This document shows, piece after piece, positions 11,351-22,355 of a stretch of 64,000 nt of DNA. The stretch spans positions 2,108,001-2,172,000 of the forward strand of contig OU862922.1 of the NCBI GenBank assembly GCA_917880885.1, given 5' to 3'. The notes below the pieces were generated by a model. It saw only the letters and a list, made by a program, of their open reading frames with translations. It was not told the DNA's origin and did not search any database. This DNA comes from Limnephilus marmoratus. Taxonomy: Eukaryota; Arthropoda; Insecta; Trichoptera; Limnephilidae. A program made the position numbers and the translations under genes. Every line of letters starts with the position of its first letter. The stretch's first letter is position 1.

Positions 11351-11439
11351 CCCTCCAATGTCTACTCTGATCCCCAGGGATCTGCACACCTTCTTATTAA
11401 TAAGTTTGTTAAGGCCATGCACTTGAACTAATGCTAAAT

Positions 11440-11690
11440 CAAGTGTTTTTGGTTTGAAAATTTAAATGCTTAAAACATACTCGTACTAAGATCACATTGA
11501 AATAATTGAGCACCTTTTTTAAGCACATTAAAAATAAAATAAAAGCTAGGTCCAATATTTTTCCGTTTATTGATTCCGTTGTGTCTCCCTTACCATCGTA
11601 GTGAGAAGCACGACGTAAACGGTGTTAGAAAGAGAAAACACCAAGCTTTATATTAAAATGTAAAAGTTATCAAAAAAGAAAAAGTAGGTA
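11440..11690 (-). repeat. Dispersed repeat R2, copy 1
   Basis: On the minus strand it shares an ordered series of words with 19190-19560 and 62200-62600: tctttctaacaccgtt, ggtaagggagacacaacg. No coding capacity. Confidence 0.5.
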
Positions 11691-11944
11691 CTTATACCTT
11701 TTTGAATCCAAAGTTTTGGAATGCAATTTGCAAAATATTTATGAAACTTTAAGAATTTTTATTAATTATTTTTACATGGAACGACAAAAATAGTGAGGTG
11801 ACAAAAGTGTTCAAAATACATTTGTGTGATAAAATATGTATTTGTTTTTATTTTTTTTTCGTTATCAATAATTTTAGTTATAAGAATCGTAAGGTTTTTT
11901 CTTTTCATTTTTAAAATCTTTCTGTGTTTGCACGCAATATTTTT

Positions 11945-12060
11945 ATAATTTAAAAATTATATAATAATGAAATAATTTTACTTTGTATAAACCACTTATT
12001 TGATGTGCAAATCCGACCGGTTTCGGAACAAACGTTCCTTCGTCAGGGAAAGCTTATACT
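11945..12060 (-). mobile_element. Small Penelope/retrozyme-like element
   Basis: Shares flank words with 62689-62864 (tttgtataaaccact) and contains a complete hammerhead-like motif at 12012-12049. No protein coding. Assignment to Penelope-type retroelements follows the known presence of hammerhead motifs in their terminal repeats. Confidence 0.5.
12012..12049 (-). ncRNA. Hammerhead ribozyme-like motif (H2)
   Basis: Minus strand, 5' to 3': TCC (stem I), CTGACGA core, one extra A, GGAAC-gttt-GTTCC (perfect 5-bp stem II), GAA, ACCGGT (self-complementary stem III), C as base 17, GGA (stem I partner). All conserved core bases are present. Expected cleavage is after the C, between + strand bases 12015 and 12014. 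The extra base between the core and stem II is unusual. A short palindromic stem III is what dimeric hammerheads use. Confidence 0.6.
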
Positions 12061-12112
12061 AATTTGACAGTTTCGAAAAAGAAAAATTATATGTTTATTT
12101 TGATATATAAGA

Positions 12113-12275
12113 TCCGGCCTGCCATGCAGTAGGTGGGAAAGACGCATCCGCCACCAGGACCGAGACAAACTTCAACCCATGAATCCTGGCACCCCTGTTA
12201 CTAAACGTTATGAACCAAATGGAGTGACCTGTGGCAGAGGTGTTGGTTATTCAATAAATGGTTCCTTAGGCGCCG
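12113..12275 (-). mobile_element. LINE-a 5' UTR fragment
   Basis: Minus-strand LINE-a 5' UTR landmarks (ccatttattg, ccaacacctctgccacagg, gcatggcaggccggat). Both ends truncated; no 3' UTR. Confidence 0.75.
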
Positions 12276-12284
12276 ATTTGGCGT

Positions 12285-12350
12285 TTCATTCTCTCTTCGG
12301 CATGATGGTTAGTTAGGTACGGCGAAACGGCATGATGGTTAGTTAGTTAA
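12285..12350 (+). repeat. RTE-type LINE tail remnant
   Basis: Two tandem runs of cggcatgatggttagttag, the same tail found after the RTE-like C-termini at 53280 and 61000. Confidence 0.5.
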
Positions 12351-13031
12351 CAGAAATAAGTTATTTTCTAAAAATAATATACTTCCCAAAGGTTGAGTAC
12401 CGCTATCAGAGATCTCTTGTGTGCTTAGGGTTATTTTTAACTAAGCATTACCTACTACGAGAAATGAGTAAGGTACATATTGTTCCGAAACGAATTAACG
12501 TACAGGCAACGTATTCAAAACAGGGTGTCAGGAAGACAAATTGCCAGCCAAAGGTGATGCAAAACACCAAACACCTCGCATCGCATTTACAATATGTTAT
12601 GTATCGGGTTGCAAATCAAGTGCTGAAAACATTATTTATTTCATATTTACATACACACCTTTAACCTGAGGTCGATTTTCGTTAATGTGTTTTAGCAGGT
12701 TGGATTTTATCATGTTTTACGTTCTGGCTGTAAATCATTTACGTGCATTCTTTTTGAATTGTTATCGAAAAAAAGCTCATGCCTTTTGTGTTTTGTGTGG
12801 ACATCGTGAACAAAAGAGTATGTTTCTTATTTTCCATTATTCGCGAGCAAATCAAAACCAAAATTTTCTCTAAAATCTTGAGATTTCGTCGCCATAGTTC
12901 TTAACGACCTTTTAGTTTTTGTCCAATCTCCACTTTAAAATTAAAAATAAAGTATTCAAAATGTTAGTTAATTCTTATTTAACTAAGAATTATTTAAACT
13001 AATGAAACCTTTACCTTTACGGAAATCAATT
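12351..13031. other. No feature seen
   Basis: AT-rich; the 81- and 62-codon frames here show no motif. Confidence 0.5.
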
Positions 13032-13596
13032 CAATTTGGTAGGCGGGTATGGGTACCGCCGCCCTGGGAACCATTTATTGGATAACCAACACCTCTGCCA
13101 CAGGTCACCCCAAGTGGTTCGCTACGTTTGGTGACTTAGCAGGGGTGCCCGGGTTCTTGGGGTAATGTTTGTTCAAGTCTTGATGGCGGGTGCGTCGGCC
13201 CACCTTCTGCGTGGCGGGCCGGATTGGGAGATGCTGGTTGAGGGAGACCCTTTACAACCGGTTACCGCTGTCCGGGCCGCTAGGTAGTACAGGGGCCCGA
13301 CCCTCAGGCTCACGACTGAGGGTGGGCTGCCCCATCAACGAGTGTAAAAACCCCGCCGCTGCTGTTGTGCGGTTCGTGACCGGAGGGGACCCAGCAGTAG
13401 CGTTTGGGGCGCATCGGGTGACCTCTCCAGCCGGACTCTCCCTACCCATCGCCTTGCACAGCAGTGGGTGGATTGGATTCATTCGTTCGTCACTCTTGGA
13501 CACTCTGATCCCCAGCTTCCTACCCACCCCTCATACCTTTTCCTTCCCAGACCTCCCTCCCCCCACACCCCATCATAAAAATATTTAATAAAAATC

Positions 13597-14274
13597 ATGA
13601 CAACACAAACAACAAAAATTAACAGCATTACAGCGGCGAGTAGTAGGCGACCCCGGCGCAGGCCAAAAATGTTGGTGAATTACACCAACATTCGCGGCCT
13701 GCATACCAATTTAAACTCCGTCCACCACCACCTTTTTTCTCAACGCCCCAACCTACTATTCCTGTCTGAAACGCAGATAGCCGAGCCTGTAGACGCCTCC
13801 TATCTGGACTGCCCGGGCTTCACCCTCGCAAGCAAGTTCAGACCTAAAGGAGGTGTCTGTCTCTATAGTCGAGCTGACGTCAACTGTGTGCGACTGTTGA
13901 ATCTGGAAAACTCCAGATTCGACGTAATGTGGGTACGCGTCAATCTTGCCAGTACGGTAAGATTCTACGCGTGTTTATACCGCTCACCGAACCTTAGCGA
14001 ATCAGACACGTCCGAGCTCTTCAAACATTTAAGCGACACTATTAATGACCTCTTGCCCCGCTACCCTATGGCAGAGTTTGTGGTCCTGGGGGACTTCAAT
14101 GTTCATAACGAACCTTGGTTGAAGTTCTCAGGATCAACAGACTCGGCTGGACGCCAAGCGGAATCCTTTGCCCTTTGCTACGGATTGGAGCAAATGGTTC
14201 AGGAGCCTACAAGGGTTCCTGATGTCCAGTATTTAACCTATTTTAACTACTGTGCCACACGGTTACAGTATTGA
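13597..14274 (+). CDS. LINE-a pol, N-terminal part: APE endonuclease
   Basis: Endonuclease that nicks target DNA to prime reverse transcription. In order: NIRGL (catalytic Asn), LLFLSETQ (catalytic Glu), a basic KGGVCLYSRADV segment, CLYRSPN, and VVLGDFNVHN (catalytic Asp and Asn). The frame closes at 14274 through a shift of one base near 14237-14250; the last endonuclease signature, SSDHCLV, is read in the next frame at about 14293. The start shown is the first ATG after the 5' UTR and follows an A/T-rich leader. A lysine/arginine-rich stretch (SSRRPRRRPK) sits just before the endonuclease core. Broken, so this copy alone makes no full pol. Confidence 0.88.
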   Translation: MTTQTTKINSITAASSRRPRRRPKMLVNYTNIRGLHTNLNSVHHHLFSQRPNLLFLSETQIAEPVDASYLDCPGFTLASKFRPKGGVCLYSRADVNCVRLLNLENSRFDVMWVRVNLASTVRFYACLYRSPNLSESDTSELFKHLSDTINDLLPRYPMAEFVVLGDFNVHNEPWLKFSGSTDSAGRQAESFALCYGLEQMVQEPTRVPDVQYLTYFNYCATRLQY

Positions 14275-16525
14275 AGTCACAGCGCCTTTAGGATCGTCCG
14301 ACCACTGCCTGGTGACGACATCAATCCCTGTAAACTTCAGACCACCAAACGAGAGGCTGAAGAGAAAAGTGTGGCACTATAGGTCAGCAGATTGGTTCGG
14401 TCTGCGGGCACATTTTAATGCTTTTCCGTGGTCAGCTGTCTGTTTTCGGACTTCGGATCCCTCAAGATGTGCCCAAGAAATTGGTGAGGTCATCACATCC
14501 GCGATGGATGGCTTCATCCAATCTACTGTTAAGGAAACTGGTGTAGGCTCAAAGCCGTGGTTCAGTCGACAATGCGCTGAAGCAGTGCGACGAAAAAACG
14601 CGGCTTACCGAGCCTACAACACATCTAGAACATCCGAAGACAGAACAGCTTACAACAAAATGGCAAAGGAAACCAAGAGAATCATAAATAGGTCAAAATT
14701 CGAGCACGACCAGCAGATCAGCAGAAAGCTGACTGCATGCCCGCATGGCAGCAGGCAATTCTGGTCGCTTGCGGGCTCAATAGGTTGCAATTTCTGCAAA
14801 TCCAGTCTGCCACCTCTTACCAGACCTGACGGCTCACTAGCAAACACCGCCACCGAAAAGGCTAACTTACTAGGTAAAATGTTTGCGGATAACTCAACCC
14901 TCGATGACCAAGGTGCTGTCCCGACGTCGGTTCCTCACTGCGGTTTTCGTATGAAAAAGCTGAGGATCCGGAATCGGGAAGTACTCCATGTTTTACGAGG
15001 GCTTGATGTTAATAAAGCTAGTGGGCCTGACGGAATACCTGCCCTGGTACTGCAGAGGTGCGCTGCAGAAATAGCTCCAATTTTGACGAAGCTTTTTAAA
15101 CTGTCCCTGAAGACTGGCTCTGTGCCCTCTGGTTGGAAAAAAGTGGTTATCCATCCTATTCCAAAGAAGGGTGACCGCTCCAACCCGGCCAACTACCGCC
15201 CCATAGCGATCACATCAGTTCTGTCTAAGGTGATGGAACGTGTGATCAACGACAAACTGCTCACATACCTCGAGAAGAACAAAATTATCAACGACCGTCA
15301 ATACGGATTCCGGCGGAACCGCTCGTACGGTGATCTTCTCGCGTATGTGACGCATGTTTGGGGGCAATGCCTGGAACGTTTCGGTGAGACCCAAACGGTT
15401 GCACTGGACATATCCAAGGCCTTTGACCGGGTTTGGCACCGAGGACTTGTCAACAAACTGCATTCTTACGGACTTCCCGCATCCTTGTGTACGTGGATTG
15501 CCGACTTCTTGAGGGAGAGGTCGATTCAGACGGTAGTCGATGGTTTCACCTCTTCCTCACACTCGATAAATGCTGGCGTCCCGCAGGGATCGGTTCTGTC
15601 TCCGACTCTGTTTTTGTTGCACATCAACGACCTTTTGTCATGTGCACCAATTCATTGTTACGCGGATGACAGTACAGTTCATGATAGCTTTTTGTTTGAC
15701 AAGCCCCCAAAGGGCTCACAAACTCCAACAGCTCGTAAGGCTTTGAAGCAAAGAATGGACGGTTACCTCGAGAGAGTTTTCTCTTGGGGTAAAAATAATC
15801 TCGTTGAATTTAATGTTTCAAAGACCCAATCTTGTCTGATTACGTCTAAAAGGGATCGCAATGAAAATCTAGTCTCTTTCAACGGAAGCAATCTTCCGAA
15901 CAGGCCCTCCATTGATATGCTTGGTGTAACCCTAAGTGACCAGCTCAGGTATGGGGGCTCCATCGAAGCCAGAGTAAAGTTAGCCTCCCAAAAACTGGGC
16001 GTACTGTACAGGGCCCGCAGATACTTTAATACTACACAACTGCTAACCCTGTACAAATCGCAAGTGCGCCCCACGGTTGAATTTGGCAGCCACCTCTGGT
16101 CTGGAGCTCCAAAATACCTGAAAAATACCCTCGACTCTGTGCAGAAACGGGCGGTCCGTTTGATAGATTCTCCCATCTTAACAGACGGATTGCAATCTTT
16201 AGAGCACAGGCGTCGGGTGGGAATGCTATCCTTGTTCTACCGGTATTACAATGGAAGATGATCCGAGGAACTAGCATCATTGATCCCTTCGGCACCGGTG
16301 CATAGTCGGGAAACACGCCAAACGCGTGCCCAACATTTGTACACAGTTGACATTTGTCACATGAGAACGGGTCGTTTCTTCGACTCGTTCTTGTGTTCAA
16401 CAGCTCGGCTGTGGAATGATTTGCCGACCTCTGTGTTTCCTCCTTCCTACAACATGGGTCTCTTCAAGACCAATGTTCATTCCTTCCTCTCCTCAAAAAG
16501 ACCCTCCACACAGCATCCCAGATGA
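14252..16525 (+). pseudogene. LINE-a pol, reverse transcriptase part
   Basis: Continues pol one frame over. Motifs in order: SSDHCLV (end of endonuclease), NKASGPDGIP, NYRPIAITSVLSKVMERV, QYGFRRNRS, ALDISKAFDRVWH, GVPQGSVLSP and the catalytic YADDSTVH. It copies element RNA at the nicked target. A TGA at 16259-16261 interrupts the frame; the copy at 441-1089 has Cys there. Past the stop the frame continues to 16525 with a family-typical tail (TARLWNDLPTSVFPPSYNMG, FKTNVHSFLSS). GTG at 14252 is only the frame opening after the upstream stop, not a true start. Confidence 0.88.
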
Positions 16526-16572
16526 CATAGGCCCTGAGGGAAATTATTTTCCTCAGGGCCTCCTGTGTGGAG
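16504..16572 (+). promoter_or_regulatory. Nested 3'-terminal hairpin of LINE-a
   Basis: Outer arms CTCCACACAG (16504-16513) and CTGTGTGGAG (16563-16572); inner arms AGGCCCTGAGG (16529-16539) and CCTCAGGGCCT (16551-16561) around an A/T loop. It ends a few bases before the A tail and recurs in the mini-elements. By analogy with other LINEs it is a likely recognition site for the element's own reverse transcriptase. Confidence 0.7.
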
Positions 16573-16592
16573 TTAATGTAAAAAAAAAAAAA

Positions 16593-17620
16593 TCACTTTA
16601 TCTTAAACACCCATCATAATGTTTCATTGTAATATTGAAAGAAAAACTTATTCTCCTGTAAAATTTTCTGACGGTCGTTGGACAATTAAGAACTAAGGCT
16701 ACTATTTGAAAAAAAGGAATTTGTCCAAAATAAAGAATACGCAATTTGTCAGTAATAAAATACTATAATATTGAAAAAAGCTAATAAGAAATTCATAATA
16801 AACACGACGATATTATAAAACACTAAAATTCCCACCGTTTCAGGAAAACCAGAAACGGAATGTTCTAAAAAATTTATAGAAAGACGACATGCAAAACAGT
16901 CGAGTTAAAACAGGAATTTTCTGTGCTCTGTCAATAAAGTATGCGATCTGTCATCCTTTTAAAAATTGTTTCACATCTGAATGATCCATTTTTAAATTTA
17001 TTTATAGTGTTCCAATAACTTTTCCCATCAAATCGACTGTAAATTCTCCCACAAAAGAAATAAGTCAGCGGAGAGCTAATATTGCTTTATGAAATGACAG
17101 AGGGCGATCCGATCGATAGTAAATATGTTCTATTCCAAATAACGATCATGTCGCTCTAGATTTTTTATTACATCGATCAGTTTCGTTATTATAGCGCAAC
17201 GTATAATCTTAACGGGTAAATTGCAATAATTACGTACTTTACCGGCATTGTCTAGGACGTATCATTACCCGTTCCGATTGCTGTGAACTAACAAACAATG
17301 TCTACTCAAGTCTCCCAATGGCATTATTACCAATTATGGGTATATTCGTCTTCGGGAACTAGCTTGTCATTGAATACGATGTGAATTATATTACTTATTG
17401 ATTGGACATAATATAACTAATTGAAATTACCGTTTTATGAAGATATAAAAATATATTAGGTAGTAATAGGTAGTATTAAGTAGTTCTATTTGAAACTGTT
17501 TCACTATCTAAATTGGTATTGTAATTATACTTGTCTATTTTTGATATTTTGAGATGTTATTTTCCTGGTGTCGAAGGAACTTTTCATGTTCATATTGAGA
17601 TGGATTGTTTTTTGTTTATT
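16593..17620. other. No feature seen
   Basis: AT-rich DNA without supported genes or repeats. Confidence 0.5.
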
Positions 17621-18007
17621 TTTTGTTTACATTAACTCCACGCAGGAGCCTCCACTATGTCGTCTTTAGGGATGCTGTGGGTGGGTCTTTTTAGGGAAAG
17701 GAAAGAGAGGAAGTTCTGGGAAGGAAAAATGTATGAGGGATGGGTATTGAATGGTGGGACAAATGAATCCGTCTCTCCCAGTCGAAGAGGTCTAGGTTAG
17801 GTGTTCCTCAATTAATCTCTCCTGATCTGGCCCGCCATGCAGTGGGTGGGCAAACGCACTCCGCCAAGAACTCTACAAACCTCACCCCCAAAAACCCGGG
17901 CACCCCTGCGATGTTACCAAATGTAAGAACCGCTTGGGGTTACCTATGGCAGGGGTGTTGGTTATCCAATAAGTGGTTCCCTGGTGGTACCCATACCCGC
18001 GATCCAA
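17621..18007 (-). mobile_element. LINE-a mini-element
   Basis: Minus strand, 5' UTR joined to 3' UTR as at 1660-2094. The inner hairpin of the 3' UTR is deleted (gcaggagcc runs directly to the tatgtcgtcttt region), while the tail word gttaatgtaaa is kept. Confidence 0.82.
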
Positions 18008-18114
18008 AATGTAGTACTTTAATAAGATACCCGGAATATCATAGTCTTAATCAATTCCTTAGCAAGGAGTAGGCTTGAAAGTTACACACCAGGTAAAGAG
18101 AGAAACCTTCGTTA

Positions 18115-18482
18115 GGGGCCTTTCATTTATTACATAAGACGAATTTTGCTAGTTTTCGACCCCCCCCCCCCCCCTATTATAAGAAAAAATAAAAATAGGC
18201 CGACCCACTGCCCCCTGTTTAATATTTATTACGTAAGAATCTAAAGGAAAAAATGAATGCACGTTTGGTTTGTTATAATGTTTATTTTTCCAAGTAACAA
18301 TTTTTAGAAATGTTTATTTGTACTTACAAAGGTACTAATAATTTTACTTTGCGCATTTTTGTGATCTTGCGTAAGAACTATCAACTATCGAGACTCCCTT
18401 CCATCCCGTTGTAAGAAAAAAATAAGACGTGGTCGACCCCCCTCCCCTCCTAAATCGTCTTACGTAATAAACGAATGACCCC
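18115..18482. mobile_element. PIF/Harbinger-type MITE
   Basis: Ends ggggcctttcatttattac and gtaataaacgaatgacccc are inverted, with TTA flanking both sides (18112-18114, 18483-18485), the Harbinger target site. 368 bp. A poly-C run (about 18160-18173) lies in the left half. No ORF. Confidence 0.8.
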
Positions 18483-18856
18483 TTACCCGAGGGTATATGG
18501 CTACTTCCCGTGATTCTATCCTATTGACTTAATTTTGAGTATGCTCGGAAGGATCATCAACCAGAAGGACTACACACCTATGTAGCTACACATTTCTTCA
18601 AATTGATATGTTGATGATTTAAAAACTTTGCTATCATGGAGAGCATTCATTCTAGATTGTTATCCTTGTCAATGACAGCATATATACTGCATTCAGAGTT
18701 TCAATGGTCAACTTGCCAATGGTCATGTCAATGTGGAGGGCAGATCTGCTGTTCAATAGAATCAATTGGAATATCGATATATTTAACATCAATGAAGCAT
18801 CCGTTAACCTCTCGGGCCCCTGCATATATTTTCAGAGGTTAAAAATATTTCCGCTT

Positions 18857-19021
18857 TGGGGGAATACAAAAATTACGTGAGCTCAAAAGGGAGGGGGGGG
18901 GGGGTCCAGCAAAATCTCACGTTACTTGATGAGAATATACGAAGTGGCCCAAATTTATCCCACCAAGGGGGGGGGGGGTCTAGATTGGAAGAAAAACTGC
19001 TCCCATAATTAATGCATGCCC
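18857..19021. mobile_element. Small TIR element with poly-G runs, copy 2
   Basis: Shares attacgtgagctcaaa, gtccagcaaaatctca and ttggaagaaaaactgctc with 3107-3325. Two G runs (about 18892-18903 and 18965-18976). The region replaced by a LINE-a head in copy 1 is intact here. Confidence 0.65.
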
Positions 19022-19189
19022 CCCTTACAATAAAATCCAAATAAATAGAATATTTCTGGAAAACGAAAACTAACAACTATTTTTAAAGGGTTATAAAATA
19101 CGCTTTAAAATTTTGTAATTCAAAATAAATACATAATTATTTAAAAAATAATTTTTTTTAATGCAAATATATTTTTTTATTTTAAAAGT

Positions 19190-19560
19190 GGCTCGCCTTA
19201 CGTTTTTTCTAACTAAAATAACTTATGACGAAAACAATAACACGTAGGTACATATTTTATTAGAAAAATGTATTATGAACGTTATTATCACTTTTCTTTT
19301 GAATCGTTCCGTGTAAAAATAATTAAAAAAAAATTCTAAAGTTTCAAATTTGATTTTAAAATTGCGACCCGAAACTTTTATTTCATGAAGGTAAAATTAA
19401 TAAATCATGGTATCTTCTCTTTCTAACACCGTTTAGATCATATTTCTCACAATGATAGTAAGGGTGTGTATGACATAACGATTTATATGAGACTTTTATG
19501 AGGTGTTACGAAAACAAGGAAATTAGCCCGACGGGTTAAAAGACAAGTTTGCTGCAAGGT
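19190..19560 (+). repeat. Dispersed repeat R2, copy 2
   Basis: Ordered words shared with 62200-62600: tctctttctaacaccgttt, atcatatttctcac, atagtaaggg, aaattagcc.ga.gggtta. Confidence 0.55.
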
Positions 19561-20149
19561 ACTAGTATAATAATTGACACCTAGTTTTTTAGGTTTATGT
19601 AACTCTACTTCATAAATTTACCTAAAAAACAATTCAAAATTAACGATTTTTTAATGCTTTTGAAGAATAATAAATTAATTTAATTAAATTGAAATCCCGG
19701 TCCAGCTTTCATATAACAAAAAGAAATCTTAGGGTATATCCTGTATTTGTCCTATCTTAGCGCAATTATGTGTCAAAAATGTTTAAAAGACAAATATAGT
19801 TATAATTTTACTTCTGGTTCCTTTTACAGGTTGGCTATTATCGGGATAAAATTCACCTTGAAGCCCGAAACAACTCAGTGGAGCTGAATTCATACTAATA
19901 TCGTAAGTTTCGAAATCAATCATTCTCCCCCTGTAATTTAATACTATTTGTACTATAATTTGTCATTATAATTTGGAAAGGATCGAGCGACAGCACTTTT
20001 CGCTGAAAGAGTCTAGAGGTCACAAGTTTAAATCCCGGAAAACAAAAAACATATATTTTTTGCAGGTATATTTCTAGCTTCATTCACTTATTATAGAGGT
20101 TACAAAAAATCAACAAAACAACAACCTCTCGACCTTGCCCATCTCCTAC

Positions 20150-20225
20150 CTCTCCACACATCTTTCAGAAGCACATCAGGTGATGCCATAGACACTAGCT
20201 CCGGGCAGTTGGGACTCTTATACAG
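20150..20225 (+). mobile_element. SINE 3' end fragment
   Basis: Matches the last 75 bp of the tRNA-SINE (gatgccatag.cac, cagttgggactctt, agtatttat, then A-rich). Confidence 0.6.
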
Positions 20226-20269
20226 TATTTATGATTGAAAAAAATATATAAAGCACATTTCTTATATTT

Positions 20270-20645
20270 CAATATCTTTGGAGGATTCTGTATGGGCGGT
20301 TTTTTTAAGGAAAGGAAGAAGAGGGGGTTTTGAGAAGGAAATAGGTATGAGGGGTGGGTAGGAATCTGGGGGTCAATGGGTCCAGGAGTGACGGACGTAT
20401 GAATCCATCCCCTCAACTGCAGTGCAAGGCGATAGGTCGAGAGAGGTTAAAAGACCTCCACAACCAGTTTCTCTCGATCCTGTCCACCAAACGGCAGGGG
20501 GGCGGACGCATCAGCTGCCAAGACCTGTACAAACCACATCCCACAAACCTTACTAAGTCGTAGTATACCATTTGGGGTGACCTATGACAGCGGTGTTGGT
20601 TATCCAATAAACGGTTCCCGGGACGGCGGTACCCACACCCGCTGC
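20270..20645 (-). mobile_element. LINE-a mini-element, 3' end lost
   Basis: Minus strand from the 5' UTR start to just before the 3' UTR hairpin. Landmarks: ccgtcccgggaaccgtttat, ccaacaccgctg, cctgccgtttggtggacagg. Confidence 0.8.
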
Positions 20646-20651
20646 CCATAC

Positions 20652-20760
20652 CTACTTCTTCTTCCCACTACCCTCAGCTTGACAACAACATACCCCGATT
20701 GGAGATGCGTGGTCTCACTGGATAGTTGGGACTTTTGAGCGTTTCATACATTAAAAAAGT
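20652..20760 (+). mobile_element. SINE 3' end fragment
   Basis: Body and tail words of the tRNA-SINE (cttcccactacc, cataccccgattgg, gtctcactgg, gttgggactttt) ending in a short A run near 20752. Confidence 0.65.
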
Positions 20761-21295
20761 GAGACTAATATGATGCTTTGTTGAAATTTATTACAAAACA
20801 AAGCAAACACCAATCGAATCATTTCTTCTAGTTCCTGAAGCGGTCGGTCAGAGTTATTGATGTCCAATCCGTGTTCCCCGCAGAACAATTAATAAGGACC
20901 ATCATTGTACTAATTCCCAGTCTGAGAGACCATAGGACTGTGGACTGTGGATTGTGGCCTGTAGGTCTGTGAGACCATAGTCAGGTCTGTGAGTCGTACT
21001 CCGGCCTGAGTCGGGGCCGCCCGCGATCTCCGACGGCGAATTGTTTCAAGTGCTCTCCTAAAGAGCTTTGCCGCGTAATCAATTATATTTTGTCGGGGTT
21101 CCCATTTATTAATCAGGGGCTTGGAGGCAAAACAGGCAACTATAAAAAATACATTTTGGTTTTGTTTTCACTCTGTATTTATGCATATAACAATTATTGA
21201 GATACTTCGGAAGAGTCAAATTTAATTGGGGTTAGAGAAAGTTAGATATATAGTTTTATTCACATTTAATGTAAGGGAGTTTATTTTTAGCCAAT
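20761..21295. other. No gene; short direct repeat
   Basis: Around 20935-20990 a short word (gactgtgg) is repeated imperfectly. A segment at about 21160-21240 (ttgttttcactctgtattt ... cggaagagtcaaattt) recurs at 21523-21605, so the RT fragment between lies in a direct repeat. Confidence 0.45.
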
Positions 21296-21299
21296 TTTG

Positions 21300-21480
21300 A
21301 AGTACAGCCAGGCCATGTTCCGCCTCCCTGTAGGTGCTTGTTCAACCTTTTTCGTGGAATATAATAACAGTGTCATCTGGAAAGCTTATTATGTTTCCAT
21401 TGATGGGAAGATTCATAAGGTCATTTATATATATCAGAAATAGAATAGGTCCTAATACGCTTCCCTGGGATACGAAATTT
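21300..21480 (-). pseudogene. Non-LTR reverse transcriptase fragment
   Basis: Minus strand reads VSQGSVLGPILFLIYINDL and, after a short gap, FPDDTVIIFHEKG followed by a stop. These are RT motifs B and C; the catalytic FADD is changed to FPDD. Only about 60 codons survive. The YREAEHGLAVLQNW continuation is typical of Jockey-group LINEs. Confidence 0.75.
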
Positions 21481-22355
21481 AATTAGGTAGGAAAATTAAT
21501 TTTATTTAACTAGAAAAAATACTTTTTTTTGTTTTCACTGTGTATTTTTGCATATAACGATTATTGAGGTATTTCGGAAGAGTCAAATTTGACTGGGGTT
21601 AGATGCGAAGAAAAATAATACAATAGAAAAAAAAATATTTGGGCGAAAAATAGGGTTATCTAGTTTCTAAAGAATATTATAACGAAAAGATATCATAAAA
21701 TATGGTTTCGGTAACGTCCAACAAATCGTGAATTATATTCTGTAAGGACGATGTTTATTAACATTGGAAGAAGAAAAGTTAATGTTACGAATATTTTTCG
21801 AATTATTTGCATTTTTCATTTATTTACATATAAACTGCATGTACGAGTATAGAAATTAAAAAAAAAATTAATTCGTTTTAGCCCATCGTTATCAACCAAT
21901 TTCAAATAGTAATTTTGAAAAATTTCAGGACGCCAGAGCTGTTGTTTTTCTAGACTCTTGGTTGTTTAACCAATATTTTTTTTAAAAAACCTACAGTTTT
22001 TCCGAGATTGATGAAATTTTGACCCCCAAAATAAGAAGAAGACGAGATGTCGAAAAAAAATTCCCATCCTTAGCGGAATAAAGTCGCGACAACGGAAAAC
22101 GTTTAATAAATAACTATTAAAATTTGGTTACGGTAGACAGGCACTGTAGGAGAAAGGCTGAGAGCATTTTTTTACACAAAATTTAAATTTGGATTTGAGG
22201 CCAAAATACTAAACCAACTAAAAATATATTTTTTCAAAATCAAAAGGTTTAACAAATGTGATAGCATGTGTGATGGATATGTGATACGTTATTTATTCGT
22301 GTTTCTAATTATAAAATGTGGGCCGTAGTCATAAAGAAGTCGAGTTTTCACGATT

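Larger units (their letters stand above)
13032..16592 (+). mobile_element. LINE-a: near-full-length APE-type non-LTR retrotransposon
   Basis: About 3.56 kb: a 5' UTR of about 565 bp (GC-richer than the flanks), one pol gene (endonuclease plus reverse transcriptase), a short 3' UTR and an A tail. The 5' start (caatttgg.aggcgg) agrees with other copies at 39474, 52532 and 2094. There is no separate ORF1. Damage is light (one frameshift, one stop), so it is recent. Clade is in the Jockey/CR1 group; I cannot place it further. Two copies without coding sequence and numerous fragments lie in the same window. Confidence 0.9.

Noticed and set aside
11140..11370. Overlapping frames on both strands as a gene
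   Set aside because: Frames arise from GC-rich composition and the (CA)n tract; no motif.
13190..13588. 132-codon frame in the LINE-a 5' UTR as a possible ORF1
   Set aside because: GC-rich UTR sequence, no RNA-binding motif, and the frame is broken or missing in the other family copies.
19976..20041. tRNA-derived SINE head (gtttaaatcccgg)
   Set aside because: Only a B-box-like word; no A box at the right distance and no recognisable body.
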